A DNA stretch of 64,000 bases from Diorhabda sublineata (taxonomy: Eukaryota > Arthropoda > Insecta > Coleoptera > Chrysomelidae), in NCBI RefSeq assembly GCF_026230105.1, contig NW_026614298.1, forward strand, positions 1-64,000, in the 5' to 3' direction. Positions within the stretch are counted from its first letter, which is position 1; every line of letters begins with the position of its first letter. Position numbers and translations under genes: made by a program. This document shows, piece after piece, positions 24,361 to 38,031 of the stretch. The notes under the pieces are model-generated. The model was not told where the DNA came from. It worked only from the letters and a program-made list of their open reading frames with translations, and made no database searches.

Positions 24361-26568
24361 TTTGTCAGATATAATCGAATAACATCCATTGAAGCCCATT
24401 GAGTTCAACTGTCACCATGTGTTAATTGAAAATTTTCAAAGTCTATCTTCCCAATTTGAAGTCGAATTTCAACATTTCTCATATATTTGAGTGAGTTTGC
24501 ATCTAACTTTGTTAGATATCATCGAATAACATCGATTGAAGCCCGTTGACGTCAACGGTCACTTTGTGTTAATTGAAAATTTTCAAAGTCTAACTTCCTA
24601 ATTTGGAGTCGAATTTCAACATTTCTCATATATTTGAGTGAGTTTGCATCTAACTTTGTCAGATATAATCGAATAACATCCATTGAAGCCCATTGAGTTC
24701 AACTGTCACCATGTGTTAATTGAAAATTTTCAAAGTCTATCTTCCCAATTTGAAGTCGAATTTCAACATTTCTCATATATTTGGGTGAGTTTGCATCTAA
24801 CTTTGTTAGATATCATCGAATAACATCGATTGAAGCCCGTTGAGGTCAACTGTCACTTTGTGTTAATTGAAAATTTTCAAAGTCTAACTTCCTAATTTGA
24901 AGTCGAATTTCAACATTTCTCATATATTTGAGTGAGTTTGCATCTAACTTTGTCAGATATCATCGAATAACATCGATTGAAGCCCGTTGAGGTCAACTGT
25001 CACTTTGTGTTAATTGAAAATTTTCAAAGTCTAACTTCCTAATTTGAAGTCGAATTCCAACATTTCTCATATATTTGAGTGAGTTTGCATCTAACTTTGT
25101 CAGATATCATCGAATAACATCGATTGAAGCCCGTTGAGGTCAACTGTCACTTTGTGTTAATTGAAAATTTTCAAAGTCTAACTTCCTAATTTGGAGTCGA
25201 ATTTCAACATTTCTCATATATTTGAGTGAGTTTGCATCTAACTTTGTCAGATATCATCGAATAACATCGATTGAAGACCGTTGAGGTCAACTGTCACTTT
25301 GTGTTAATTGAAAATTTTCAAAGTCTAACTTCCTAATTTGAAGTCGAATTTCAACATTTCTCATATATTTGAGTGAGTTTGCATCTAACTTTGTCAGATA
25401 TCATCGAATAACATCGATTGAAGCCCATTGACGTCAACTGTCACTTTGTGTTAATTGAAAATTTTCAAAGTCTAACTTCCTAATTTGAAGTCGAATTTCA
25501 ACATTTCTCATATATTTGAGTGTGTTTGCATCTAACTTTGTCAGATATCATCGAATAACATCGATTGAAGCCCATTGAGGTCAACTGTCACTTTGTGTTA
25601 ATTGAAAATTTTTAAAGTCTAACTTCCTAATTTGGAGTCGAATTAAACATTTCTCATATATTTGAGTGAGTTTGCATCTAACTTTATCAGATATCATCGA
25701 ATAAAATCGATTGAAGCCCATTGAGGTCAACTGTCACTTTGTGTTAATTGAAAATTTTCAAAGTCTAACTTCCTAATTTGGAGTCGAATTTCAACATTTC
25801 TCATATATTTGAGTGAGTTTGCATCTAACTTTGTCAGATATCATCGAATAACATCGATTGAAGCCCGTTGAGGTCAACTGTCACTTTGTGTTAATTGAAA
25901 ATTTTCAAAGTCTAACTTCCTAATTTGAAGTCGAATTTCAACATTTCTCATATATTTGAGTGAGTTTGCATCTAACTTTGTCAGATATCATCGAATAACA
26001 TCGATTGAAGCCCATTGAGGTCAACTGTCACTTTGTGTTAATTGAAAATTTTCAAAGTCTAACTTCCTAATTTGAAGTCGAATTTCAACATTTCTCATAT
26101 ATTTGAGTGAGTTTGCATCTAACTTTGTCAGATATCATCGAATAACATCGATTGAAGCCCATTGAGGTCAACTGTCACTTTGTGTTAATTGAAAATTTTC
26201 AAAGTCTAACTTCCTAATTTGGAGTCGAATTTCAATATTTCTCATATATTTGAGTGAGTTTGCATCTAACTTTGTCAGATATCATCGAATAACATCGATT
26301 GAAGCCCGTTGAGGTCAACTGTCACTTTGTGTTAATTGAAAATTTTCAAATCTAACTTCCTAATTTGAAGTCGAATTTCAACATTTCTCATATATTTGAG
26401 TGAGTTTGCATCTAACTTTGTCAGATATAATCGAATAACATCCATTGAAGCCCATTGAGTGCAACTGTCACCATGTGTTAATTGAAAATTTTCAAAGTCT
26501 ATCTTCCCAATTTGAAGTCGAATTTCAACATTTCTCATATATTTGAGTGAGTTTGCATCTAACTTTGT
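24361..26568 (+). repeat. 2208-bp block, right copy
   Basis: Second copy of the block at 21717-23924, with every private variant I compared conserved. Sharing of singletons such as caacggtcac and gagtgcaac, with no new private change, means duplication or conversion happened after those mutations and very recently, or that the copies are an assembly artefact. Both copies contain the same chance minus-strand frame of 68 codons, because the gagtgcaac change removes the stop codon other C-block monomers have there. Confidence 0.94.
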
Positions 26569-28164
26569 TAGATATCATCGAATAACATCGATTGAAGCCC
26601 GTTGAGGACAACTGTCACTTTGTGTTAATTGAAAATTTTCAAAGTCTAACTTCCTAATTTGAAGTCGAATTTCAACATTTCTCATATATTTGAGTGAGTT
26701 TGCATCTAACTTTGTCAGATATCATCGAATAACATCGATTGAAGCCCGTTGAGGTCAACTGTCACTTTGTGTTAATTGAAAATTTTCAAAGTCTAACTTC
26801 CTAATTTGAAGTCGAATTTCAACATTTCTCATATATTTGAGTGAGTTTGCATCTAACTTTGTCAGATATCATCGAATAACATCGATTGAAGCCCTTTGAG
26901 GTCAACTGTCACTTTGTGTTAATTGAAAATTTTCAAAGTCTAACTTCCTAATTTGGAGTCGAATTTCAACATTTCTCATATATTTGAGTGAGTTTGCATC
27001 TAACTTTGTCAGATATCATCGAATAACATCGATTAAAGACCGTTGAGTTCAACTGTCACTTTGTGTTAATTGAAAATTTTCAAAGTCTAACTTCCTAATT
27101 TGAAGTCGAATTTCAACATTTCTCATATATTTGAGTGAGTTTGCATCTAACTTTGTCAGATATCATCGAATAACATCGATTGAAGCCCATTGACGTCAAC
27201 TGTCACTTTGTGTTAATTGAAAATTTTCAAAGTCTAACTTCCTAATTTGAAGTCGAATTTCAACATTTCTCATATATTTGAGTGTGTTTGCATCTAACTT
27301 TGTCAGATATCATCGAATAACATCGATTGAAGCCCATTGAGGTCAACTGTCACTTTGTGTTAATTGAAAATTTTCAAAGTCTAACTTCCTAATTTGGAGT
27401 CGAATTAAACATTTCTCATATATTTGAGTGAGTTTGCATCTAACTTTATCAGATATCATCGAATAAAATCGATTGAAGCCCATTGAGGTCAACTGTCACT
27501 TTGTGTTAATTGAAAATTTTCAAAGTCTAACTTCCTAATTTGGAGTCGAATTTCAACATTTCTCATATATTTGAGTGAGTTTGCATCTAACTTTGTCAGA
27601 TATCATCGAATAACATCGATTGAAGCCCATTGAGGTCAACTGTCACTTTGTGTTAATTGAAAATTTTCAAAGTCTAACTTCCTAATTTGAAGTCGAATTT
27701 CAACATTTCTCATATATTTGAGTGAGTTTGCATCTAACTTTGTCAGATATCATCGAATAACATCGATTGAAGCCCATTGAGGTCAACTGTCACTTTGTGT
27801 TAATTGAAAATTTTCAAAGTCTAACTTCCTAATTTGGAGTCGAATTTCAATATTTCTCATATATTTGAGTGAGTTTGCATCTAACTTTGTTAGATATCAT
27901 CGAATAACATCGATTGAAGCCCGTTGACGTCAACTGTCACTTTGTGTTAATTGAAAATTTTCAAAGTCTAACTTCCTAATTTGGAGTCGAATTTCAACAT
28001 TTCTCATATATTTGAGTGAGTTTGCATCTAACTTTGTCAGATATAATCGAATAACATCCATTGAAGCCCATTGAGTTCAACTGTCACCATGTGTTAATTG
28101 AAAATTTTCAAAGTCTATCTTCCCAATTTGAAGTCGAATTTCAACATTTCTCATATATTTGAGT
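26569..28164 (+). repeat. Related 11-monomer block (about 1762-bp offset from previous)
   Basis: Marker order gaagaccgttg, cattgacgtc/gtgtg, ttaaac/tatcag (27406), ggag, gaag, ttcaat repeats the order in the preceding block, whose ttaaac mark is at 25644 (1762 bp, 12 units minus two). Private changes are gaggaca (26607), ccctttgagg (26893) and gattaaagaccgttgagttc (27034). The ttcaat unit here ends in gttag and is followed by cgttgacgtc and a C-block/gagttgc unit instead of an aaatct unit, so a module switch occurred near 27.89 kb. Confidence 0.75.
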
Positions 28165-28245
28165 GAGTTGCATCTAACTTTGTCAGATATCATCGAATAA
28201 CATCGATTGAAGTCCATTGAGGTCAACTGTCACTTTGTGTTAATT
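28100..28245 (+). repeat. gagttgc deletion within a C-block monomer (approximate bounds)
   Basis: A one-base loss in the t run at 116-118 gives gagtgagttgc for gagtgagtttgc (here at about 28161). It is mostly found at the 3' end of C-block monomers, and the next unit often begins with gaagtccattgagg (t15) and ends in cttcgtcag (c130). Distances between successive gagttgc marks give clean HOR lengths, for example 28165, 29046 and 29927 (881 bp each). Confidence 0.88.
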
Positions 28246-30807
28246 GAAAATTTTCAAAGTCTAACTTCCTAATTTGGAGTCGAATTTCAACATTTCTCAT
28301 ATATTTGAGTGAGTTTGCATCTAACTTCGTCAGATATCATCGAATAACATCGATTGAAGCCCATTGAGGTCAACTGTCACTTTGTGTTAATTGAAAATTT
28401 TCAAAGTCTAACTTCCTAATTTGGAGTCGAATTTCAAAATTTCTCATATATTTGAGTGAGTTTGCATCTAACTTTGTCAGATATCATCGAATAACATCGA
28501 TTGAAGCCCGTTGAGGTCAACTGTCACTTTGTGTTAATTGAAAATTTTCAAAGTCTAACTTCCTAATTTGAAGTCGAATTTCAACATTTCTCATATATTT
28601 GAGTGAGTTTGCATCTAACTTTGTCAGATATCATCGAATAACATCGATTGAAGCCCGTTGAGGTCAACTGTCACTTTGTGTTAATTGAAAATTTTCAAAG
28701 TCTAACTTCCTAATTTGAAGTCGAATTTCAACATTTCTCATATATTTGAGTGAGTTTGCATCTAACTTTGTCAGATATCATCGAATAACATCGATTGAAG
28801 CCCGTTGAGGTCAACTGTCACTTTGTGTTAATTGAAAATTTTCAAAGTCTAACTTCCAAATTTGAAGTCGAATTTCAACATTTCTCATATATTTTAGTGA
28901 GTTTGCATCTAACTTTGTCAGATATAATCGAATAACATCCATTGAAGCCCATTGAGTTCAACTGTCACCATGTGTTAATTGAAAATTTTCAAAGTCTATC
29001 TTCCCAATTTGAAGTGGAATTTCAACATTTCTCATATATTTGAGTGAGTTGCATCTAACTTTGTCAGATATCATCGAATAACATCGATTGAAGTCCATTG
29101 AGGTCAACTGTCACTTTGTGTTAATTGAAAATTTTCAAAGTCTAACTTCCTAATTTGGAGTCGAATTTCAACATTTCTCATATATTTGAGTGAGTTTGCA
29201 TCTAACTTCGTCAGATATCATCGAATAACATCGATTGAAGCCCATTGAGGTCAACTGTCACTTTGTGTTAATTGAAAATTTTCAAAGTCTAACTTCCTAA
29301 TTTGGAGTCGAATTTCAAAATTTCTCATATATTTGAGTGAGTTTGCATCTAACTTTGTCAGATATCATCGAATAACATCGATTGAAGCCCGTTGAGGTCA
29401 ACTGTCACTTTGTGTTAATTGAAAATTTTCAAAGTCTAACTTCCTAATTTGAAGTCGAATTTCAACATTTCTCATATATTTGAGTGAGTTTGCATCTAAC
29501 TTTGTCAGATATCATCGAATAACATCGATTGAAGCCCGTTGAGGTCAACTGTCACTTTGTGTTAATTGAAAATTTTCAAAGTCTAACTTCCTAATTTGAA
29601 GTCGAATTTCAACATTTCTCATATATTTGAGTGAGTTTGCATCTAACTTTGTCAGATATCATCGAATAACATCGATTGAAGCCCGTTGAGGTCAACTGTC
29701 ACTTTGTGTTAATTGAAAATTTTCAAAGTCTAACTTCCAAATTTGAAGTCGAATTTCAACATTTCTCATATATTTTAGTGAGTTTGCATCTAACTTTGTC
29801 AGATATAATCGAATAACATCCATTGAAGCCCATTGAGTTCAACTGTCACCATGTGTTAATTGAAAATTTTCAAAGTCTATCTTCCCAATTTGAAGTCGAA
29901 TTTCAACATTTCTCATATATTTGAGTGAGTTGCATCTAACTTTGTCAGATATCATCGAATAACATCGATTGAAGTCCATTGAGGTCAACTGTCACTTTGT
30001 GTTAATTGAAAATTTTCAAAGTCTAACTTCCTAATTAGGAGTCGAATTTCAACATTTCTCATATATTTGAGTGAGTTTGCATCTAACTTCGTCAGATATC
30101 ATCGAATAACATCGATTGAAGCCCATTGAGGTCAACTGTCACTTTGTGTTAATTGAAAATTTTCAAAGTCTAACTTCCTAATTTGGAGTCGAATTTCAAA
30201 ATTTCTCATATATTTGAGTGAGTTTGCATCTAACTTTGTCAGATATCATCGAATAACATCGATTGAAGCCCGTTGAGGTCAACTGTCACTTTGTGTTAAT
30301 TGAAAATTTTCAAAGTCTAACTTCCTAATTTGAAGTCGAATTTCAACATTTCTCATATATTTGAGTGAGTTTGCATCTAACTTTGTCAGATATCATCGAA
30401 TAACATCGATTGAAGCCCGTTGAGGTCAACTGTCACTTTGTGTTAATTGAAAATTTTCAAAGTCTAACTTCCTAATTTGAAGTCGAATTTCAACATTTCT
30501 CATATATTTGAGTGAGTTTGCATCTAACTTTGTCAGATATCATCGAATAACATCGATTGAAGCCCGTTGAGGTCAACTGTCACTTTGTGTTAATTGAAAA
30601 TTTTCAAAGTCTAACTTCCTAATTTGAAGTCGAATTTCAACATTTCTCATATATTTGAGTGAGTTTGCATCTAACTTTGTCAGATATCATCGAATAACAT
30701 CGATTGAAGCCCATTGACGTCAACTGTCACTTTGTGTTAATTGAAAATTTTCAAAGTCTAACTTCCTAATTTGAAGTCGAATTTCAACATTTCTCATATA
30801 TTTGAGT
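28165..30807 (+). repeat. 6-mer HOR, 881 bp, three copies
   Basis: The gagttgc marks at 28165, 29046 and 29927 are exactly 881 bp apart (six units minus one). Each copy runs gaagtccattgagg/ggag with cttcgtcag, cattgagg/ggag with ttcaaaattt, then cgttgagg/gaag units. Copies one and two end in a unit with cttccaaattt (28853, 29734) and attttagtg before a C-block monomer; copy three instead has the ordinary cttcctaat and tcatcg and runs into cattgacgtc/gtgtg (about 30715). Private changes include gaagtggaat (about 29011) and aattaggagtc (about 30034). Confidence 0.9.
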
Positions 30808-33800
30808 GTGTTTGCATCTAACTTTGTCAGATATCATCGAATAACATCGATTGAAGCCCGTTGAGGTCAACTGTCACTTTGTGTTAATTGAAAATTTTCA
30901 AAGTCTAACTTCCTAATTTGGAGTCGAATTTCAACATTTCTCATATATTTGAGTGAGTTTGCATCTAACTTTGTCAGATATCATCGAATAACATCGATTG
31001 AAGACCGTTGAGGTCAACTGTCACTTTGTGTTAATTAAAAATTTTCAAAGTCTAACTTCCTAATTTGAAGTCGAATTTCAACATTTCTCATATATTTGAG
31101 TGAGTTTGCATCTAACTTTGTCAGATATCATCGAATAACATCGATTGAAGCCCATTGACGTCAACTGTCACTTTGTGTTAATTGAAAATTTTCAAAGTCT
31201 AACTTCCTAATTTGAAGTCGAATTTCAACATTTCTCATATATTTGAGTGTGTTTGCATCTAACTTTGTCAGATATCATCGAATAACATCGATTGAAGCCC
31301 ATTGAGGTCAACTGTCACTTTGTGTTAATTGAAAATTTTCAAAGTCTAACTTCCTAATTTGGAGTCGAATTAAACATTTCTCATATATTTGAGTGAGTTT
31401 GCATCTAACTTTATCAGATATCATCGAATAAAATCGATTGAAGCCCATTGAGGTCAACTGTCACTTTGTGTTAATTGAAAATTTTCAAAGTCTAACTTCC
31501 TAATTTGGAGTCGAATTTCAACATTTCTCATATATTTGAGTGAGTTTGCATCTAACTTTGTCAGATATCATCGAATAACATCGATTGAAGCCCATTGAGG
31601 TCAACTGTCACTTTGTGTTAATTGAAAATTTTCAAAGTCTAACTTCCTAATTTGAAGTCGAATTTCAACATTTCTCATATATTTGAGTGAGTTTGCATCT
31701 AACTTTGTCAGATATCATCGAATAACATCGATTGAAGCCCATTGAGGTCAACTGTCACTTTGAGTTAATTGAAAATTTTCAAACTCTAACTTCCTAATTT
31801 GAAGTCGAATTTCAACATTTCTCATATATTTGAGTGAGTTTGCATCTAACTTTGTCAGATATCATCGAATAACATCGATTGAAGCCCATTGAGGTCAACT
31901 GTCACTTTGTGTTAATTGAAAATTTTCAAAGTCTAACTTCCTAATTTGGAGTCGAATTTCAATATTTCTCATATATTTGAGTGAGTTTGCATCTAACTTT
32001 GTCAGATATCATCGAATAACATCGATTGAAGCCCGTTGAGGTCAACTGTCACTTTGTGTTAATTGAAAATTTTCAAATCTAACTTCCTAATTTGAAGTCG
32101 AATTTCAACATTTCTCATATATTTGAGTGAGTTTGCATCTAACTTTGTCAGATATCATCGAATAACATCGATTGAAGCCCATTGACGTCAACTGTCACTT
32201 TGTGTTAATTGAAAATTTTCAAAGTCTAACTTCCTAATTTGAAGTCGAATTTCAACATTTCTCATATATTTGAGTGTGTTTGCATCTAACTTTGTCAGAT
32301 ATCATCGAATAACATCGATTGAAGCCCATTGAGGTCAACTGTAACTTTGTGTTAATTGAAAATTTTCAAAGTCTATCTTCCCAATTTGAAGTCGAATTTC
32401 AACATTTCTCATATATTTGAGTGAGTTTGCATCTAACTTTGTTAGATATCATCGAATAACATCGATTGAAGCCCGTTGACGTCAACTGTCACTTTGTGTT
32501 AATTGAAAATTTTCAAAGTCTAACTTCCTAATTTGGAGTCGAATTTCAACATTTCTCATATATTTGAGTGAGTTTGCATCTAACTTTGTCAGATATAATC
32601 GAATAACATCCATTGAAGCCCATTGAGTTCAACTGTCACCATGTGTTAATTGAAAATTTTCAAAGTCTATCTTCCCAATTTGAAGTCGAATTTCAACATT
32701 TCTCATATATTTGAGTGAGTTGCATCTAACTTTGTCAGATATCATCGAATAACATCGATTGAAGTCCATTGAGGTCAACTGTCACTTTGTGTTATGAAAA
32801 TTTTCAAAGTCTAACTTCCTAATTTGGAGTCGAATTTCAACATTTCTCATATATTTGAGTGAGTTTGCATCTAACTTTGTCAGATATCATCGAATAACAT
32901 CGATTGAAGACCGTTGAGGTCAACTGTCACTTTGTGTTAATTGAAAATTTTCAAAGTCTAACTTCCTAATTTGAAGTCGAATTTCAACATTTCTCATATA
33001 TTTGAGTGAGTTTGCATCTAACTTTGTCAGATATCATCGAATAACATCGATTGAAGCCCATTGACGTCAACTGTCACTTTGTGTTAATTGAAAATTTTCA
33101 AAGTCTAACTTCCTAATTTGAAGTCGAATTTCAACATTTCTCATATATTTGAGTGTGTTTGCATCTAACTTTGTCAGATATCATCGAATAACATCGATTG
33201 AAGCCCATTGAGGTCAACTGTCACTTTGTGTTAATTGAAAATTTTCAAAGTCTAACTTCCTAATTTGGAGTCGAATTTCAACATTTCTCATATATTTGAG
33301 TGAGTTTGCATCTAACTTTGTTAGATATCATCGAATAACATCGATTGAAGCCCGTTGACGTCAACTGTCACTTTGAGTTAATTGAAAATTTTCAAAGTCT
33401 AACTTCCTAATTTGAAGTCGAATTTCAACATTTCTCATATATTTGAGTGAGTTTGCATCTAACTTTGTCAGATATCATCGAATAACATCGATTGAAGCCC
33501 ATTGAGGTCAACTGTCACTTTGTGTTAATTGAAAATTTTCAAAGTCTAACTTCCTAATTTGGAGTCGAATTTCAATATTTCTCATATATTTGAGTGAGTT
33601 TGCATCTAACTTTGTCAGATATCATCGAATAACATCGATTGAAGCCCGTTGAGGTCAACTGTCACTTTGTGTTAATTGAAAATTTTCAAATCTAACTTCC
33701 TAATTTGAAGTCGAATTTCAACATTTCTCATATATTTGAGTGAGTTTGCATCTAACTTTGTCAGATATCATCGAATAACATCGATTGAAGCCCATTGACG

Positions 33801-36800
33801 TCAACTGTCACTTTGTGTTAATTGAAAATTTTCAAAGTCTAACTTCATAATTTGGAGTCGAATTAAACATTTCTCATATATTTGAGTGAGTTTGCATCTA
33901 ACTTTATCAGATATCATCGAATAAAATCGATTGAAGCCCATTGAGGTCAACTGTCACTTTGTGTTAATTGAAAATTTTCAAAGTCTAACTTCCTAATTTG
34001 AAGTCGAATTTCAACATTTCTCATATATTTGAGTGTGTTTGCATCTAACTTTGTCAGATATCATCGAATAACATCGATTGAAGCCCATTGAGGTCAACTG
34101 TCACTTTGTGTTAATTGAAAATTTTCAAAGTCTAACTTCATAATTTGGAGTCGAATTAAACATTTCTCATATATTTGAGTGAGTTTGCATCTAACTTTAT
34201 CAGATATCATCGAATAAAATCGATTGAAGCCCATTGAGGTCAACTGTCACTTTGTGTTAATTGAAAATTTTCAAAGTCTATCTTCCCAATTTGAAGTCGA
34301 ATTTCAACATTTCTCATATATTTGAGTGAGTTTGCATCTAACTTTGTTAGATATCATCGAATAACATCGATTGAAGCCCGTTGACGTCAACTGTCACTTT
34401 GTGTTAATTGAAAATTTTCAAAGTCTAACTTCCTAATTTGGAGTCGAATTTCAACATTTCTCATATATTTGAGTGAGTTTGCATCTAACTTTGTCAGATA
34501 TAATCGAATAACATCCATTGAAGCCCATTGAGTTCAACTGTCACCATGTGTTAATTGAAAATTTTCAAAGTCTATCTTCCCAATTTGAAGTCGAATTTCA
34601 ACATTTCTCATATATTTGAGTGAGTTGCATCTAACTTTGTCAGATATCATCGAATAACATCGATTGAAGTCCATTGAGGTCAACTGTCACTTTGTGTTAA
34701 TTGAAAATTTTCAAAGTCTAACTTCCTAATTTGGAGTCGAATTTCAACATTTCTCATATATTTGAGTGAGTTTGCATCTAACTTTGTCAGATATCATCGA
34801 ATAACATCGATTGAAGACCGTTGAGGTCAACTGTCACTTTGTGTTAATTGAAAATTTTCAAAGTCTAACTTCCTAATTTGAAGTCGAATTTCAACATTTC
34901 TCATATATTTGAGTGAGTTTGCATCTAACTTTGTCAGATATCATCGAATAACATCGATTGAAGCCCATTGACGTCAACTGTCACTTTGTGTTAATTGAAA
35001 ATTTTCAAAGTCTAACTTCCTAATTTGAAGTCGAATTTCAACATTTCTCATATATTTGAGTGTGTTTGCATCTAACTTTGTCAGATATCATCGAATAACA
35101 TCGATTGAAGCCCATTGAGGTCAACTGTCACTTTGTGTTAATTGAAAATTTTCAAAGTCTAACTTCATAATTTGGAGTCGAATTAAACATTTCTCATATA
35201 TTTGAGTGAGTTTGCATCTAACTTTATCAGATATCATCGAATAAAATCGATTGAAGCCCATTGAGGTCAACTGTCACTTTGTGTTAATTGAAAATTTTCA
35301 AAGTCTAACTTCCTAATTTGGAGTCGAATTTCAACATTTCTCATATATTTGAGTGAGTTTGCATCTAACTTTGTCAGATATCATCGAATAACATCGATTG
35401 AAGCCCGTTGAGGTCAACTGTCACTTTGTGTTAATTGAAAATTTTCAAAGTCTAACTTCCTAATTTGAAGTCGAATTTCAACATTTCTCATATATTTGAG
35501 TGAGTTTGCATCTAACTTTGTCAGATATCATCGAATAACATCGATTGAAGCCCATTGAGGTCAACTGTCACTTTGTGTTAATTGAAAATTTTCAAAGTCT
35601 AACTTCCTAATTTGAAGTCGAATTTCAACATTTCTCATATATTTGAGTGAGTTTGCATCTAACTTTGTCAGATATCATCGAATAACATCGATTGAAGCCC
35701 ATTGAGGTCAACTGTCACTTTGTGTTAATTGAAAATTTTCAAAGTCTAACTTCCTAATTTGGAGTCGAATTTCAATATTTCTCATATATTTGAGTGAGTT
35801 TGCATCTAACTTTGTCAGATATCATCGAATAACATCGATTGAAGCCCGTTGAGGTCAACTGTCACTTTGTGTTAATTGAAAATTTTCAAATCTAACTTCC
35901 TAATTTGAAGTCGAATTCCAACATTTCTCATATATTTGAGTGAGTTTGCATCTAACTTTGTCAGATATCATCGAATAACATCGATTGAAGCCCATTGAGG
36001 TCAACTGTCACTTTGTGTTAATTGAAAATTTTCAAAGTCTAACTTCCTAATTTGGAGTCGAATTTCAATATTTCTCATATATTTGAGTGAGTTTGCATCT
36101 AACTTTGTCAGATATCATCGAATAACATCGATTGAAGCCCGTTGAGGTCAACTGTCACTTTGTGTTAATTGAAAATTTTCAAATCTAACTTCCTAATTTG
36201 AAGTCGAATTTCAACATTTCTCATATATTTGAGTGAGTTTGCATCTAACTTTGTCAGATATAATCGAATAACATCCATTGGAGCCCATTGAGTTCAACTG
36301 TCACCATGTGTTAATTGAAAATTTTCAAAGTCTATCTTCCCAATTTGAAGTCGAATTTCAACATTTCTCATATATTTGAGTGAGTTTGCATCTAACTTTG
36401 TTAGATATCATCGAATAACATCGATTGAAGCCCGTTGACGTCAACTGTCACTTTGTGTTAATTGAAAATTTTCAAAGTCTAACTTCCTAATTTGGAGTCG
36501 AATTTCAACATTTCTCATATATTTGAGTGAGTTTGCATCTAACTTTGTCAGATATAATCGAATAACATCCATTGAAGCCCATTGAGTTCAACTGTCACCA
36601 TGTGTTAATTGAAAATTTTCAAAGTCTATCTTCCCAATTAGAAGTCGAATTTCAACATTTCTCATATATTTGAGTGAGTTGCATCTAACTTTGTCAGATA
36701 TCATCGAATAACATCGATTGAAGCCCATTGAGGTCAACTGTCACTTTGTGTTAATTGAAAATTTTCAAAGTCTAACTTCCTAATTTGGAGTCGAATTTCA

Positions 36801-37851
36801 ACATTTCTCATATATTTGAGTGAGTTTGCATCTAACTTCGTCAGATATCATCGAATAACATCGATTGAAGCCCATTGAGGTCAACTGTCACTTTGTGTTA
36901 ATTGAAAATTTTCAAAGTCTAACTTCCTAATTTGGAGTCGAATTTCAAAATTTCTCATATATTTGAGTGAGTTTGCATCTAACTTTGTCAGATATCATCG
37001 AATAACATCGATTGAAGCCCGTTGAGGTCAACTGTCACTTTGTGTTAATTGAAAATTTTCAAAGTCTAACTTCCTAATTTGGAGTCGAATTTCAAAACTT
37101 CTCATATATTTGAGTGAGTTTGCATCTAACTTTGTCAGATATCATCGAATAACATCGATTGAAGCCCGTTGAGGTCAACTGTCACTTTGTGTTAATTGAA
37201 AATTTTCAAAGTCTATCTTCCCAATTTGAAGTCGAATTTCAACATTTCTCATATATTTGAGTGAGTTGCATCTAACTTTGTCAGATATCATCGAATAACA
37301 TCGATTGAAGTCCATTGAGGTCAACTGTCACTTTGTGTTAATTGAAAATTTTCAAAGTCTAACTTCCTAATTTGGAGTCGAATTTCAACATTTCTCATAT
37401 ATTTGAGTGAGTTTGCATCTAACTTCGTCAGATATCATCGAATAACATCGATTGAAGCCCATTGAGGTCAACTGTCACTTTGTGTTAATTGAAAATTTTC
37501 AAAGTCTAACTTCCTAATTTGAAGTCGAATTTCAACATTTCTCATATATTTGAGTGAGTTTGCATCTAACTTTGTCAGATATCATCGAATAACATCGATT
37601 GAAGCCCGTTGAGGTCAACTGTCACTTTGTGTTAATTGAAAATTTTCAAAGTCTAACTTCCTAATTTGAAGTCGAATTTCAACATTTCTCATATATTTGA
37701 GTGAGTTTGCATCTAACTTTGTCAGATATCATCGAATAACATCGATTGAAGCCCGTTGAGGTCAACTGTCACTTTGTGTTAATTGAAAATTTTCAAAGTC
37801 TAACTTCCTAATTTGAAGTCGAATTTCAACATTTCTGATATATTTGAGTGA
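30690..37851 (+). repeat. Complex HOR region sharing modules with 38-40 and 46-48 kb
   Basis: About 49 monomers built from the same modules in shuffled order: gaagaccgttg then cattgacgtc/gtgtg (441-bp spacing at 30.81/31.25 kb), ttaaac/tatcag at 31371, 33.87, 34.16 and 35.18 kb, ttcaat plus aaatct pairs (about 31.96/32.08, 33.58/33.69, 35.78/35.89, 36.07/36.18 kb), and C-block/gagttgc units. The stretch with ttaaac (31371), tttgagtt (about 31760) and the private gtaactttg (32341) resembles 38.27-39.38 and 46.49-47.46 kb, giving a third, older relative of the 8220-bp repeat. A gttatgaaaa unit at about 32793 has lost two bases. Confidence 0.75.
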
Positions 37852-38031
37852 GTTTGCATCTAACTTTGTCAGATATAATCGAATAACATCCATTGAAGCC
37901 CATTGAGTTCAACTGTCACCATGTGTTAATTGAAAATTTTCAAAGTCTATCTTCCCAATTTGAAGTCGAATTTCAACATTTCTCATATATTTGAGTGAGT
38001 TTGCATCTAACTTTGTCAGATATCATCGAAT

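Noticed and set aside
26332..26538. Second identical 68-codon minus-strand open frame
   Set aside because: It is the copy of 23688-23894 produced by the 2644-bp-offset duplication, so conservation of the frame reflects recent duplication and not selection.
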